Both the position numbers and the translations under genes were made by a program. This document shows, piece after piece, positions 50,368 to 61,705 of a stretch of 64,000 bases of DNA. This DNA comes from Panaeolus papilionaceus (Eukaryota; Basidiomycota; Agaricomycetes; Agaricales). Position 1 is the first letter of the stretch. Each line of letters opens with the position of its first letter. The notes under the pieces are model-generated. The model made no database searches and was not told the DNA's origin. It saw only the letters and a list, made by a program, of their open reading frames with translations. The stretch covers positions 1,674,001-1,738,000 of the forward strand of contig JADNRZ010000011.1 in assembly GCA_015501605.1 (NCBI GenBank), in the 5' to 3' direction.

Positions 50368-51058
50368 ACCCAACACAACTTGACATGTATCTCGTGTTCA
50401 TCAATATAATTCATACCGCTTTCGAGGTTCGAATATTCCAACCTTTCATTCATTTGTTCTTGCATTGTGCTGCGTAAGTTAAATTTAGCGCGGGCCGTTG
50501 GTTTTTACTGCATTATCACCGCTTCTCCTATTATCGAAGGCGGGGCATATCTGGAGAACACCGCTGTAAGGCAGCAAGGGGACCATGTTTAATAGCTTGA
50601 TGTGAACACTTTGACCTTGGGAGAAACGAGCTGCCATTAAGTGTGCGATCATGATCTAGCCCCCTTGTGGTGAACATGGTATTCATTGGAGATGAATATG
50701 TTGCTGCGTGTGGATAGCTGAGCGTTGGAAATGACAATTTTGCACTATTGGATACACGAGGTATTTAGTGTTTCCCTCATCTTTTTGCCCTAGCTCTGAA
50801 GATGAAACTGGGTTTATGCCGTCTTCATCTCGACCTGTTGCGCTTGTGTTCGCACTGATTAACGTAAAATATCCGCGACTTCCAAGAGGGCTCAGACACT
50901 AGACCTAGGCTACATCGATTTTTTTGCGCTGTGTAAACAGCTCGGCGGCACACAACTATTGGCCTGCCTGCGAAAAGTTATAGGGCCCAAGGACCCTTGC
51001 ATAGTGCTAAAACGACAATAATTGTACATTAGTATGGTCATCAATGGACTACAAGTTG
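50368..51058. other. Intergenic, no gene seen
   Basis: Start of the accessory region on the right side of the window. Open frames at 50253-50465 and 50531-50737 lack domains. Confidence 0.45.
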
Positions 51059-52594
51059 TTATATGATTAATGACGGGGTACCAACAATACCAGTCACTCC
51101 GTGCGTCCTTTGGCCTGCTGATTCCATGTCACGATGCTGAACCCTGTTGTTTAGGCCTAAGGGGAGCTCATTGCCGACCTCACTCTGTGGAAACGGAATT
51201 GTTGTGTCTTGATCTTTCATTCTGCTCACTGTCGTTTCCACATCCTGAACCGCTTTTCCCATTGTTACTCGCACGATGATCAATATGGGCATGATTCCCT
51301 GCGAGGGGATCGTAAGAAGATATATAGTGGACGAAAATGTTCATAAAGATGGGGTCACTCACGATGACCCGTGATGATATGGCACTTCCCAAAAGCTGAA
51401 ATATATGTGAACAAAAGGCCAAGAAGTACGAACACGAGCTCACAGCATAGTTTGTCTGGCTTAAACCCACAGCGAGAATAGCAGATGCGGTGTATAGCAG
51501 GCCAGACTCCACCCTTGAAGGAGATGAAATTCAGTCGTTAACTAAAACCTTGGAGTGTATTCTGCACTTACACTATCCCCACAGCAACACGGTGCTGGGA
51601 CATTAACTTTCTTCCAATGAGCATTCTAGCTTGCCGGGCCACCCAGTATATTCGCAATGCTATGAATGCGTATCAGCAAGGCAGTTAAAAGAATGAGGAG
51701 GGTCGTAAAATACCTGTCATGATCGTGATTATAATGTTAAACACAGCAATGGCTATCACATAATATGTGATTAGAGATTTTGCACCCAAAGACGGCGCGG
51801 CTTCACTATAGATCCCAAGTGCTAAAAAATTGTTTAAATTTGTGTTCTCTACGTTCATATCCATAAACCCTGATAACACGAACCTACGATTCCGACGAAA
51901 ATCGCACCACCGATGTACAAAATAAGCTTACATCGTCCCCAGACGACATAACAGCGAATAATCTGAGGATCAAAGGAAATGTCACCTTTCGTACGCATGT
52001 GTGGCCGGGAAGATAGAACATTGGACTCACCAAAAGAATGTCTGCGATGATACTTGAGATTGGGTGAACATTCAGTCAGATCAGCAAAATATACAAGATT
52101 ACGTACCTGTTTATATAAAACAAGATGATTTTAGGGTATATTTTCAGATACAACTGCGAGGTATTCCCCAGGAATAGTACGTCTGCATGGTTGATCCCAA
52201 TATTCCAGGAGAGCGCAACGTCTGCCGCAGATAATACGAACATAACCACTGCTACCAGCAGCATTGAAATATGAGCTTTTCTTCTCCGCGGCCGCCGGAG
52301 TAGTATCCTCATGCAAGTGACGAAGAGTATAACGTGCATACCTATCAAATAGGGCCAGTGATATTGGACATGGGATTGTAATAAATGGCTCAACACATCA
52401 AGACGTACCATAGAGGAGTGTCTCGACCTGGTTCAAATGTTATTGCCCTCAGTACTGAACATCATATTCTGTTTACATACCGATGCTCCCAAAAATATGT
52501 AGGAAAAAAGAGGTCTCAGAGGTGTATCATTCCACCCAGCTACAGCACCAGGATCCCGTGCATGCAGAGACTTTGACCATCTCCTTCTGTGCAT
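51059..52594 (-). CDS. Seven-helix membrane protein, RCYVVW family, copy 1
   Basis: Start MHRRRWSKSLHARDPGAVAG, ending RPLFSYIFLGAS. The next short exon gives VETLLYG, joined to MHVILFVTCMRILLRRPRRR. Then come LVAVVMFVLSAADVALSWNI, IIRCYVVWGRCKLILYIGG, YYVIAIAVFNIIITIMTGI, VESGLLYTASAILAVGLSQT and IMPILIIVRVTMGKAVQDVE, followed by a polar tail to 51059. I count about seven hydrophobic helices. Copies at 59352-60930 and 61706-63216 share the same exon pattern, including the tiny VE-LLYG exon, the RCYVVW motif and IMP-LIIV before the tail. The family is expanded in agaricomycetes and lacks a known ligand; resemblance to G-protein-coupled receptors is topological only. Confidence 0.78.
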
Positions 52595-55588
52595 TGCCTC
52601 TAGTACGATACAGCGCGTCTAATCTCGGCGTATGATGTCCGTCCCGGTTATGTTGAGGAAGCTACAATGTCGGAAGATCCTTTCTAGTATGCTTGCTAGG
52701 TAGTAAGCACCAATGCAAGCCTTGTGGAATGGGCGGCCACAGGTATTCTGTTCAAGTCCCTAAGCACTGTCAACGAATGGGTACGAACGTCGAGACAAGA
52801 TGGGTGTAGGAGAGCAAGCAGGGAGTCCCTGGTCTCGTAACTATAGCGGCCCCAAGGGAACTGTAATGAGCCATGCCTGCCAGGAAAACGGCGTTTCTGT
52901 GTCGGGCTTTAAGGGGAGCGATCACCAAGGGTGAGCCCTGAGAGGTGCAGACTGGAGGCATTCAAAATGTTCATATGTTATTAGTATATAGTTATACGCG
53001 TCAGTACCGATGTCCTACATAAAGTATCTTTACGGGACAATAAACCTAGTCTCCCGTAGTCAGACCACGACAATGAATTGAGGGTGGTCTGATTCCTCGC
53101 GCACCCTTGAACCCGTACCTCAGAAAACGCATGGTCACTTACCATATTATTATTAGGACGAAAAAACGTCCTAATGGGGACATTGTTTACTCGCCAAGGG
53201 TCGCGTCCAATTCTCGCCTTGGCAGTCTGTTGCGCCATACACAACCAGTGTGTTGCATCCGTTTTATACTCATGGACCTTGTACAAGGAAGCTCTGAAAT
53301 AAACCGAAAAAAATGTCCAGGAAGTCGGAAGACCTCGGGGGCGGGCCAATGTTGTCCACTGGCGAGAAAGAGCAAACACTGAATCCTTTGGCATCTTCTA
53401 CAAGTCCTGTCTGCTCTCACCTGCGCCTTGCATGGTATAGTTGCTGGAGAAATGGTCGTGCTTAATACTCATGCAGTTTGATGTGACACATAAAAGTTCA
53501 CGGAGTCTCTTTTTTCAAGTCCTGTCGTCGGGGGTGGTTCTATTTTTAGCGTTTTCCACCTCAATGCAGGCCTTGGAAACTGTTTAAATAATAATAATAT
53601 TATTATTATTAATTCTGATAGCGAATATATAGTTTCTCATGTCTCAAGGTTGCCTTTATGTAGGTTTCCTAAGTCCTCTCACAGCAACTCTGCTACAAAT
53701 TGAGATATGCACGTCGAGGTAGGGGATCACTTAATTGACGCGTCGCGGTTGTTTGGTTGTGCCAAGCCCCTCACGTGACGTTGATTTTGAGCTACGGGTT
53801 CGCCACTCCGAAAGACAACAGAGCCTCGTTGTCAATGTTACAGTCGTTTGCATATTGCTTTGCAGAACGATTTTTAAAAAATCTTGCTTGGTTGTGTTTT
53901 GAATGATGCCGAACATCACATCACCTCGATAGGGGTGTTTTGTTGCTCACTTTCTATTCGCCAGAGTCAATTATCTGCACCATTTTTTGTCGTTTTCAGC
54001 CCATCTGAGTTCTCGCCTTGCCTTTTTGTGAAGTATATTAGGCATATACAAGCCTGAGTCTCTCAAGGATTGAGTTGGACGGGGCATTTCGTCAGGGCTC
54101 TGCTGAGCGTGACCCTGGATTGGTGTCAATCAATGTCCAAATAAACAAGAATTTTAAAATATTGTTCTGCAAGGCAATATGCAAAGCACTGTAGAGGACG
54201 CGCAACTTTTCTATAATTCTAGGCATTATATCAAGTCGCAAAAGCAACTTCCAAGTCTCATGAGCGGCAGGGGAGAAACGATGTGCAAACAACAAGGATA
54301 TAAGAGGAGTGATAGGCGCGGGGACGAGCTGAATTCGAGATGGTACACCACCGACGAAAACATCCATAATGAATACCATAAAAGCAACGATAGAAAGAAA
54401 AAACATGCCCAACACACAGCGTCGCAGCGTCATAGGAAGAGGGCCTGAGAAAATGGCGTACATGATCACATGATTTTTTGAATGCCGTTACAAGCCGAAA
54501 AGAAAAAGTCCAAGGGGGCGGTGTGGAACATAACCCTCCACTAAAGTTGCGGGAATGAAGCACCTGCTGTAATATAAACGTACTTCCCGTAGAAAAAGAA
54601 AGCATCTGCTTGAAAGTAGGGCAGTCAAGGTGAGGGCAGCTAAAGCTCGGTCTATTAGCGCCCAGTTGTATTCGATCGTAACGAAAGAAGGGTGTATATG
54701 CGCCATTTTGTAAACCATTTCTAAACCGCATCAACAGGATTAACCCAAACTAACGGAACTCAACTGAGACGGGAAAGATAACACACACAAAGATTCATCG
54801 GATAATCTGCAGCACTAGGTACAGCGTCAGCCAGGTACTCAACTACACACAAGTCCCAGGACGGAAATGGTCACACTGGTGACTACCAAATATTTACTAC
54901 CACTGCACAACAATCGACAGATGGTCATTGTTAGGTACCTTTCGTACCTTCAACTATTTACAAAATGCGCGCCATCCAAGTATAAAAATACGTGTCGTGT
55001 CCGCTTTCAATACGTGATTTAATTTTGGCTCATCTTGTGGGACGAAAGGCGGATATTGAATATTAGCCATGTGTATGCTCTATCCCTTGAATAGAGACAA
55101 CGAACGTTTTCAGATGGGAGAGCATGCATTTAGTATGCGCTCATGGATAAGTTCTTTTTGATCATTGTGCAGATCTGCCTTCTATAATAAGAAAGTCCGC
55201 TAGTGTCGCCAAGGCATAATTCGCATAGACGGATTTAAAAAGATTTAGCCCTTTTCTTGAGCTGTGACAGTAGGTTAGCTCTCTAATTTTCTCGTATACG
55301 TCCTAGGTCGTGCTCCTCATTTGACAGGCAACCGTTGAGCAAGGATCAAACCTGTCATTGACGTAACAAGCGCATGGCCCGTTAAAGTTCAGTCAAGAAG
55401 CAACAGCAGAATCTACTTAGGATTCCATGTCAAAGGTATTACAATAACTTATGTACAAATCAAGGACTTGTGAATATTTAAATTCAAGATTCAGGTATTT
55501 AAGACGAGTTTTTAGTCTCGTATGAACTCAAACTAGATCACTGGCCTTCTACCTTTCGTGACCTACAATTTCTGACCATGTCTCAATC
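52595..55588. other. Three kb with no clear gene
   Basis: Low coding density. A perfect 24-nt AAT/ATT palindrome lies at 53587-53610 and a 12-nt palindrome (CCTTGTACAAGG) near 53277. A minus-strand stretch at 54092-54734 has hydrophobic frames (for example RRCVLGMFFLSIVAFMVFIM) that might be a decayed membrane-protein gene, but no continuous model could be built. A TATTTAAG at about 55495-55502 may serve the WSC gene that follows. Confidence 0.4.
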
Positions 55589-56521
55589 ATGCTTCAGCTT
55601 GTTGTTGCTAGTCTTGCCGTAGCTGGTTCGTACATATGTCGCAGGCTGAGATTTACCGTCACATTTTGTTGAACCTCTGTCTTACTAGGTGTCGGCTTAC
55701 CCGGACAATCTTAGACCGAAGTTCGAAACTCGACAGACCAACGCGACAATCAAACAGACCATCAGTACTTGGAGCTATAAAGGATGCTACCTGTAGGTGA
55801 ATAAATACTAAGGCAGAGGCGAATACTTAAGCTCTTGAAGGGATTCCGTAAATCGCCTTTTGACCTTCCGATTCGATGTTCAGGGGGGTAACAACGCTGA
55901 GCGATGTACTTCACTCTGTGCAAGTAAAGGATATGGCCTGGCTGGCTTGGAGTATGGTCAAGAGTGCTAATATCGACTTCACTGGTTTATTCCGAAGTGC
56001 TTAGTAATCTTTTTGTCTAATCTACAGGGTGCGACAAGTACATGCCTTTCAATGTTAACACAGTCTTGAAGCCAGACGTGGATTGGAGCTTCACCTGCCC
56101 AGGAGACGAAACGGAACGTTGCGGTGCAGGAGACCGACTTGCTCTGTACCAAAATAGCGCAGGTATACCACCCGACCCCAGTCAATGCATCACCTGGCGT
56201 GCCAGCGTATGGGCTGGACGTCTGCGTGCTGTGAACAGGGACGGCACTGGCTCACCCATAGAGCTCTGGAATTACTATATCAATGACGTAAACGACCCCG
56301 TTAATTACAACATCATCTCTGTGAGTTGAGCCCAGCGCTCTGCCAAGATCATTCGTGTCAAGCAGACTGCTAAACTTTCGTACAGGGACCTTGCCCAGAT
56401 GGGCCTTGTCGCTATGGGTCTCAATATTAGGCATTGCAGAACTTCAATTTATGGGGTGACTATCAAAGCGCATTACGACTCAGATGAGTGCAATATGGTT
56501 AACATAGAAGTTATGAATTGA
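55589..56521 (+). pseudogene. WSC-domain protein copy 1, decayed
   Basis: The frame is clear by comparison with copy 2. The signal peptide MLQLVVASLA is joined to VSAYPDNLRPKFETRQTNAT, then ISTWSYKGCYL, LLTFRFDVQGGNNAERCTSL and YGLAGLEYGQEC. In copy 2 the next codon is split by a GT donor and codes Trp (ECWC). Here the donor bases are AA, creating an in-frame TAA at 55968-55970. The following exon is still open: CDKYMPFNVNTVLKPDVDWS, then ERCGAGDRLALYQNSAG and the linker ending NYNIISV. After GPCPDGPCRYGSQY a stop occurs, and about 115 residues present in copy 2 are missing. The last residues (DECNMVNIEVMN) are still found at 56475-56521. One donor loss plus an internal deletion make it a probable pseudogene. 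Confidence 0.75.
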
Positions 56522-57754
56522 TTGTATTGTATTATGCTACCCATGTCGCTTAGTTAGATCTGATGAATGTTTTGTTTACCAGTGCGGTGTCCAGATTGCA
56601 TTTAGTTCCATAACTCAGAGGGCTTCATTTTCATTTAGAATCTTCGGACCAATTCCCAACATTTTGGTCAGTAATTTATAAACATTCTCAAATGCATACT
56701 GGTTCAGCCGAGGAGCTAACAGTCACACACCCATTCATAGGATCGGCGCTCTCGGCAAGCGACTATCACACGCGGGTGAGCGTCTAAATTCGGTCGACGA
56801 TGTGTTCCCGGAAAAACGAAACGGTGCGTCCCATTTTATAGATGGTCTAGGTCTTCCGAAGTTATATTCGATTGCCGCGACACACAGACGTAGGTACAAG
56901 GCATAATCACTGTCATTATTCCGTCGGGTATATGTTCAACCAGCTTAGGCAATTCGGTATGTCCAGATGGGGCCCAAAAAGTTCAAAACCCCTATGGTAA
57001 TCACCCCGCATATCAATTTGAGAAATATCAATGCAGTATGCGCACTGTGAGCCAAAGTTCTCTCTAAAAAAGCTCTCGACTCTGGTCCGGGGGAGACTTA
57101 AAATCAGATGAATGAAACGTACGGCTGATGTTTCGATACCGCAAAGGGGTGCTAAAATAGGAGTGATACGAACATTTGGACATACAGGAATGCATGACAG
57201 AGACCATGTGCAGCGAGAAATATACCCTGTGCTTGATGGGGCTCCAGGTAGCGAACATTCTCCCGACAATAATGGATCAGCGTGGACAATTTTGCGGCCT
57301 TTGCGAGCCTGATCGAAGTCCCTGCTCGTGCTTCTGAGATTATTATCTAAATGAGTTCCTGGCCATAGCTGTGCATGTCAATGCTTTGTCTGTCGATCAC
57401 TGTGTTTGATGATGGAGATGCTGGCTGATACTTCTATGTGTGTATCTCAACTCCACCGATGTCACTTACACTGACATCCACACTGACAACATGCCTGGGT
57501 ACGTATACGAGCTATGCCAGTCCTTCAAATTCTGAAGCATGTGGTGTGGTCAACCACCTTGTAAGGCACAACGATAGCATGCTAATCAAAGTTCCGTTAG
57601 CAGCGCGGTCTTCTACTGCCGCACTATTGCGAAGAGCCTATGGCGGAATAGACGTCACGGATCTAGGTATATAAAGATTGGCATCGCGAACTAACTTACC
57701 CCAGACTCTCCAGGGGTTTTTCGATCACCGCAGCTATTTCTCTCACTTCGGACA
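56522..57754. other. Intergenic between the two WSC copies
   Basis: No gene seen. Open frames on both strands at 56916-57312 overlap each other and lack domains. The right end holds the TATA box of WSC copy 2. Confidence 0.45.
57668..57676 (+). promoter_or_regulatory. TATA box of WSC copy 2
   Basis: TATATAAAG, about 80-90 nt upstream of the start codon at 57755. Confidence 0.6.
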
Positions 57755-58987
57755 ATGTTCTCAAATATGCTACAATTTGTGACTGTAACCCTCGCCCTTG
57801 TGGGCACTTCTGTACGTTTTCAGGCGTGTTCTTGACCCAAACTAATTATGAACGGATCACGCCTTAGGCTCTCGCACACCCGACCAACACTGGGACGCTT
57901 CTGGAAACGCGACAAACTGGGGCGAGCATTAAACGAACCGTTGGGACTTGGCAGTACAAAGGTTGCTACAAGTACGCCTCGACCTGTTAACCTTCCTGAC
58001 GAGTCGCTCATTGTCTTGAAGGGACTTCGGAACTCGCCTTCTGACCTACCGGTTCGATGTGCCGGGAGGCAACAACGCTGAAAGGTGTACCTCACTCTGT
58101 GCAAGTAATGGATATGGACTTGCTGGTATGGAGTATGGACAAGAGTGCTGTAGGTGTATCCTCTTGAACATCAAAAGTTGTAGAAGCAGGCTAATTGTCT
58201 CGATTCAAGGGTGTGACAACTACATGCCATTCATAGATGCCACCGTTTTGATGCCCGATGGGGACTGCAATACTGTTTGCCCCGGAGATAGCACAGAACT
58301 CTGTGGCGCTGGTAATCGACTAACTCTGTACCAAAACAGTGTTGCAAGGCCCCCTGACCCTAATCAGTGCATTGCATGGCGCAACTCCTGGTGGAACGGC
58401 AACCTGCGTGCTGTTAGAAGAGACGGCACTGGCTCACCAACACAGCTTTGGACACTCTACACCAACCCGCTCATAGACCCAATTAGTTACAACATTATTT
58501 CGGTGGGTATCCTGCAACTCTTTGTTTAGCTACGGAAATGAGACCTTACGGACGTCGGTACAGGGCCCCTGCCCAGATGGCCGATGCGCATACGACGAAC
58601 ATATCTGGACAATCAATAACAATGCTCTCACCACTTCCTGGGATTCCCCAGCAATCAAACCCAACATCGGCGATTCACAAGCCTTTATCAGGACGTACCC
58701 AAACACACGCCAACCTTATGCTGGCTATTGTCAAAAGGTTTGACAGACCTCGCATCCCTCATTGAAGGTAGTTAATCATCCACCATCCACAGCCGAACAA
58801 ATTTTCACCTCAAGCCCCATTCATTGGCTATCCATTACTCTCCGTCGATGGTTATACAGACAAGTGGGCATTCTGTACCAACACGACCGCGAGCAACCGT
58901 CTCGATATTGTTTACTGGCCGATCGCGAACCATCCCCACTACAACAAGGACACATGCGTTCCAGTTAATATTGAGGTTGTATATTAA
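57755..58987 (+). CDS. Secreted WSC-domain protein with C-terminal beta-rich domain, copy 2
   Basis: Signal peptide MFSNMLQFVTVTLALVGTS, joined to ALAHPTNTGTLLETRQTGAS; ETRQ resembles a processing site. The WSC domain runs from WQYKGCYKDFGTRLLTYRF through AERCTSLCASNGYGLAGMEY, GQECWCDNYMPF, NTVCPGDSTELCGAGNRLTL to YQ. The Trp of ECWC is created by a splice junction. All eight cysteines expected of a WSC domain are present. After the linker come ISYNIISV, GPCPDGRCAYDEHIWTINNN and, over a 55-nt intron, PNKFSPQAPFIGYPLLSVDG, ending KDTCVPVNIEVVY at 58987. About 310 residues. WSC domains bind glycans in stress sensors and in secreted enzymes; with no membrane anchor, a secreted wall-binding role is inferred. 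The C-terminal domain is unrecognised. Confidence 0.85.
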
Positions 58988-59351
58988 TTGTGCGATAGGA
59001 TTAACGATACATATTTGTAAATTTGATTTTTAAAGTGGTGATACACTCGGTAATGTGAATCAAATGAGTGTCGTACCACAGAGAGCTTGAAGTATCCTGA
59101 CTTTCGAGGATTTCTCTTATAAAATGACCAGCTGCTACGCTATACGAGTAAAAACTATATCAAGGTGATGACGGATTGACGACCAGGTAAACAGCACAAA
59201 ACGGGCAAATGATTTGTCCTTCCCTTAGCGCCCAGTCCAAATAGGGTCGAGGTGGATGGGTATTATCCGAACATCTCGTAATGAGAATATTAATGGTCTC
59301 CAATAATTATTATAGTTTAACATCGCATAGAAAATGAATAATTAATATGCG
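58988..59351. other. Intergenic, no gene seen
   Basis: Convergent gap between WSC copy 2 and the seven-helix protein copy 2. AT-rich. Confidence 0.45.
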
Positions 59352-60930
59352 CTATACCGAAGACCTGTCCTGAGAGATGGGTGTGTGTGATCGAGAACCA
59401 TGCCAGCTCCTTTCTCGACTACTCTCCGGTACTTGGCTGCTGTGAAATGATTCTACTGCGCCTCCTGTAGCTCCTTCGGTGATGACCGTATCTAGTACTA
59501 CAGGGGGTCCAGTTTCCCGCTGTCGCATCACGATTGTAGACGTTTGAACTTGAAGGTCGTCAATTGATTTCCCCGTCGCTACTTGGACAATGATTAGAAT
59601 TGGCATTATGCACTAAGGAAAACAAGAATTATGCAATCAGTATACCCTCCGCTGGTCAAAAAAAAAAAACACTCACTACAGCACGTATAGCAAACACGGA
59701 TCCCAAAAGCTGGTCGAAGTAATGTTGAGACCCTCACAACCATAGCACAAATATTTAGAATTTCAAAACTAGAACCCACCACAAATTTCGTTGGCGATAA
59801 GATGATTAGCAAAACATTGGCGCCAGTGTACAGAAGTCCTGATTCCACTCTAAAATGCATAATCAGCGTTCTTCATATATATTCAAAGAAGCAGATTATC
59901 ATTACACGATGGCCACTGCGAAATAGTATTGTGATACGAAACTTGGGCCCATAGCTTTCTTAATTTGTCTAGCTATCCACATAATTCGTCCCGCTGACAA
60001 TTAATGCGTAAGGTTGGATCAATATCCTAAGTAAAATATGCTTGACGAACCTGTTAAGATCGTGAGGGCTGCGTTTAAGAACAAGATTATACAGATGTAG
60101 TAAATAATAAATCCTTTCGTTTTCTCTGTTTTTGTGCATTCACTGTATACCCCGAGCACTAGATGTAAAAATAGAGTCAAAAATCGGATCTTAGGGCTCA
60201 CTGATACGGGCACTGCGAGCCAACTTACCGGTACCCACAACGAGAATAACTCCAGCGACATATAGAATGATCTTCCTCCGTCCCCAGACCACATAACATC
60301 GAATAATCTGGAGCAAATGAACACTTGAGGTGGACAACGAGATTTCAGAATGGAAACCTTACCAGGAGAATATCTGCAATTGTGCTGTGGTCGAAGGTCA
60401 TTAACTGACAATGACCGGAGCTTCTGGGAAAACTCACCTGTTAGCCTGGTGGAGTATAAATTTTGGGTATATCTTCTCGACCAAATGCAGGCTGGTAGAT
60501 TGAGCGAGTTCCAAAGTATCGTTGATACCTATGTGCCAGGATACAGCTATATCCGCTGTTGTGCAGAGAAACATCACTGTGAGGGCAACGAGGATAGGTA
60601 TCTGGAATCTTCCCCTGGATCTTTGGGGCTGCTTCACTAAAATACGGACACAAGAGATGAAGAGCATGACGTGGATGCCTGTTCAATACGAGGTCAATAT
60701 GTAAATCGGACGAGGCGCCACAGGAAAAACTAAACCATAAAGCAGCGCTTCAACCTGACCAAATGATTAGAAAAAGCCTGGTTTATGGGGGTGGTAGACC
60801 TACCTACCAAGATCGCAAGTATGATGTATGGTATGAGTCCTCCGAGAGATACGCCAGCCCAAACGTCCCCGATATTTCTGCGATGACGATTAAGAGCATT
60901 CGAAGGTGTAAATGGCTCCATGTCGAGCAT
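59352..60930 (-). CDS. Seven-helix membrane protein, RCYVVW family, copy 2
   Basis: Start taken at MLDMEPFTPSNALNRHRRNI, ending GLIPYIILAILV; an earlier Met in the same frame exists. The VEALLYG exon follows, then IHVMLFISCVRILVKQPQRS, MFLCTTADIAVSWHIGIND, IIRCYVVWGRRKIILYVAGV, IIYYICIILFLNAALTIL, VESGLLYTGANVLLIILSPT and IMPILIIVQVATGKSIDDLQ. A Ser/Thr-rich cytoplasmic tail ends at 59352. Exon structure matches copy 1 and copy 3. All helices are present and no stop interrupts the model, so the gene looks functional. Ligand and signalling partners are unknown. Confidence 0.78.
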
Positions 60931-61705
60931 AGAGACGTGGGTAGTCCGTGCTCGGGAATCGTGATTTGGGGCAGATTCCGTGCCCGACACTGGGGGTCTA
61001 AAGAAGATGACGGGCAAGACAGGAGGTTTCGGAGAGGATCATCGCGACCAACTCCCCCAAGCTCTCCATGCTTAAACTTTGTCCCTGGGTTGGGAAACGA
61101 AATGGTGCATCATTCACACACAGAGAGTGCCCTTGATCATGATTGGTATTGAGTTTGCTCTAATTCCAACCGGAAGACTGTATAAATGGTCAATCACCGC
61201 CGGTGCCGAAGGAATCTTCCATTCTGTTGAATTCTAAGGGGTGTCGCGCTGAGCAGTCGACGAGTTCATTGTGAAGAGCACGCAGGGTGAGGAAATTCTG
61301 TTTTGAATTGTCGCAAGGCTTGGCAGTTGCTGGTACCCAGACAAGGTTACTGCCGCTTGAATCTTTGTTGCAGTGGCGTATTCCTGTTGTCAAGTCTGTT
61401 CAAATTGAATTGAACACACGAAATCCAGCCTGAGAAGACCAGTATCTGGTGAATCGACTTTACTGACACTCTCCCATTGTCTGATTGTCACAATTCCTGT
61501 CGATGCTCAGCGTTAAGGACGACTTAGGGGGCTTGCTTTGGTTCCAAGGACCGAAAACCATCATCGAGGAAGCTAACGAGCGAGTTCATTTAGGAGTGGT
61601 CTATAAATAAAGTATTATGTACAGTCGTACAACGATGATCCGAATTATGTGTTGTCGGCCGTGTGGGTACAAAACGGGAGCAAGTTATGAGTTTGGGTCT
61701 GAGAG
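60931..61705. other. Intergenic between seven-helix copies 2 and 3
   Basis: No gene seen; promoter side of copy 2. Plus-strand frames here are shadows or short. Confidence 0.45.

Noticed and set aside
52740..52765. GTTCAAGTCC resembling a tRNA B box
   Set aside because: No A box at proper distance and no cloverleaf.
54092..54734. Hydrophobic minus-strand frames, considered as another seven-helix paralogue
   Set aside because: The hallmark RCYVVW, LLYG and IMP-LIIV segments are missing and no continuous splice model could be made; left as unexplained.
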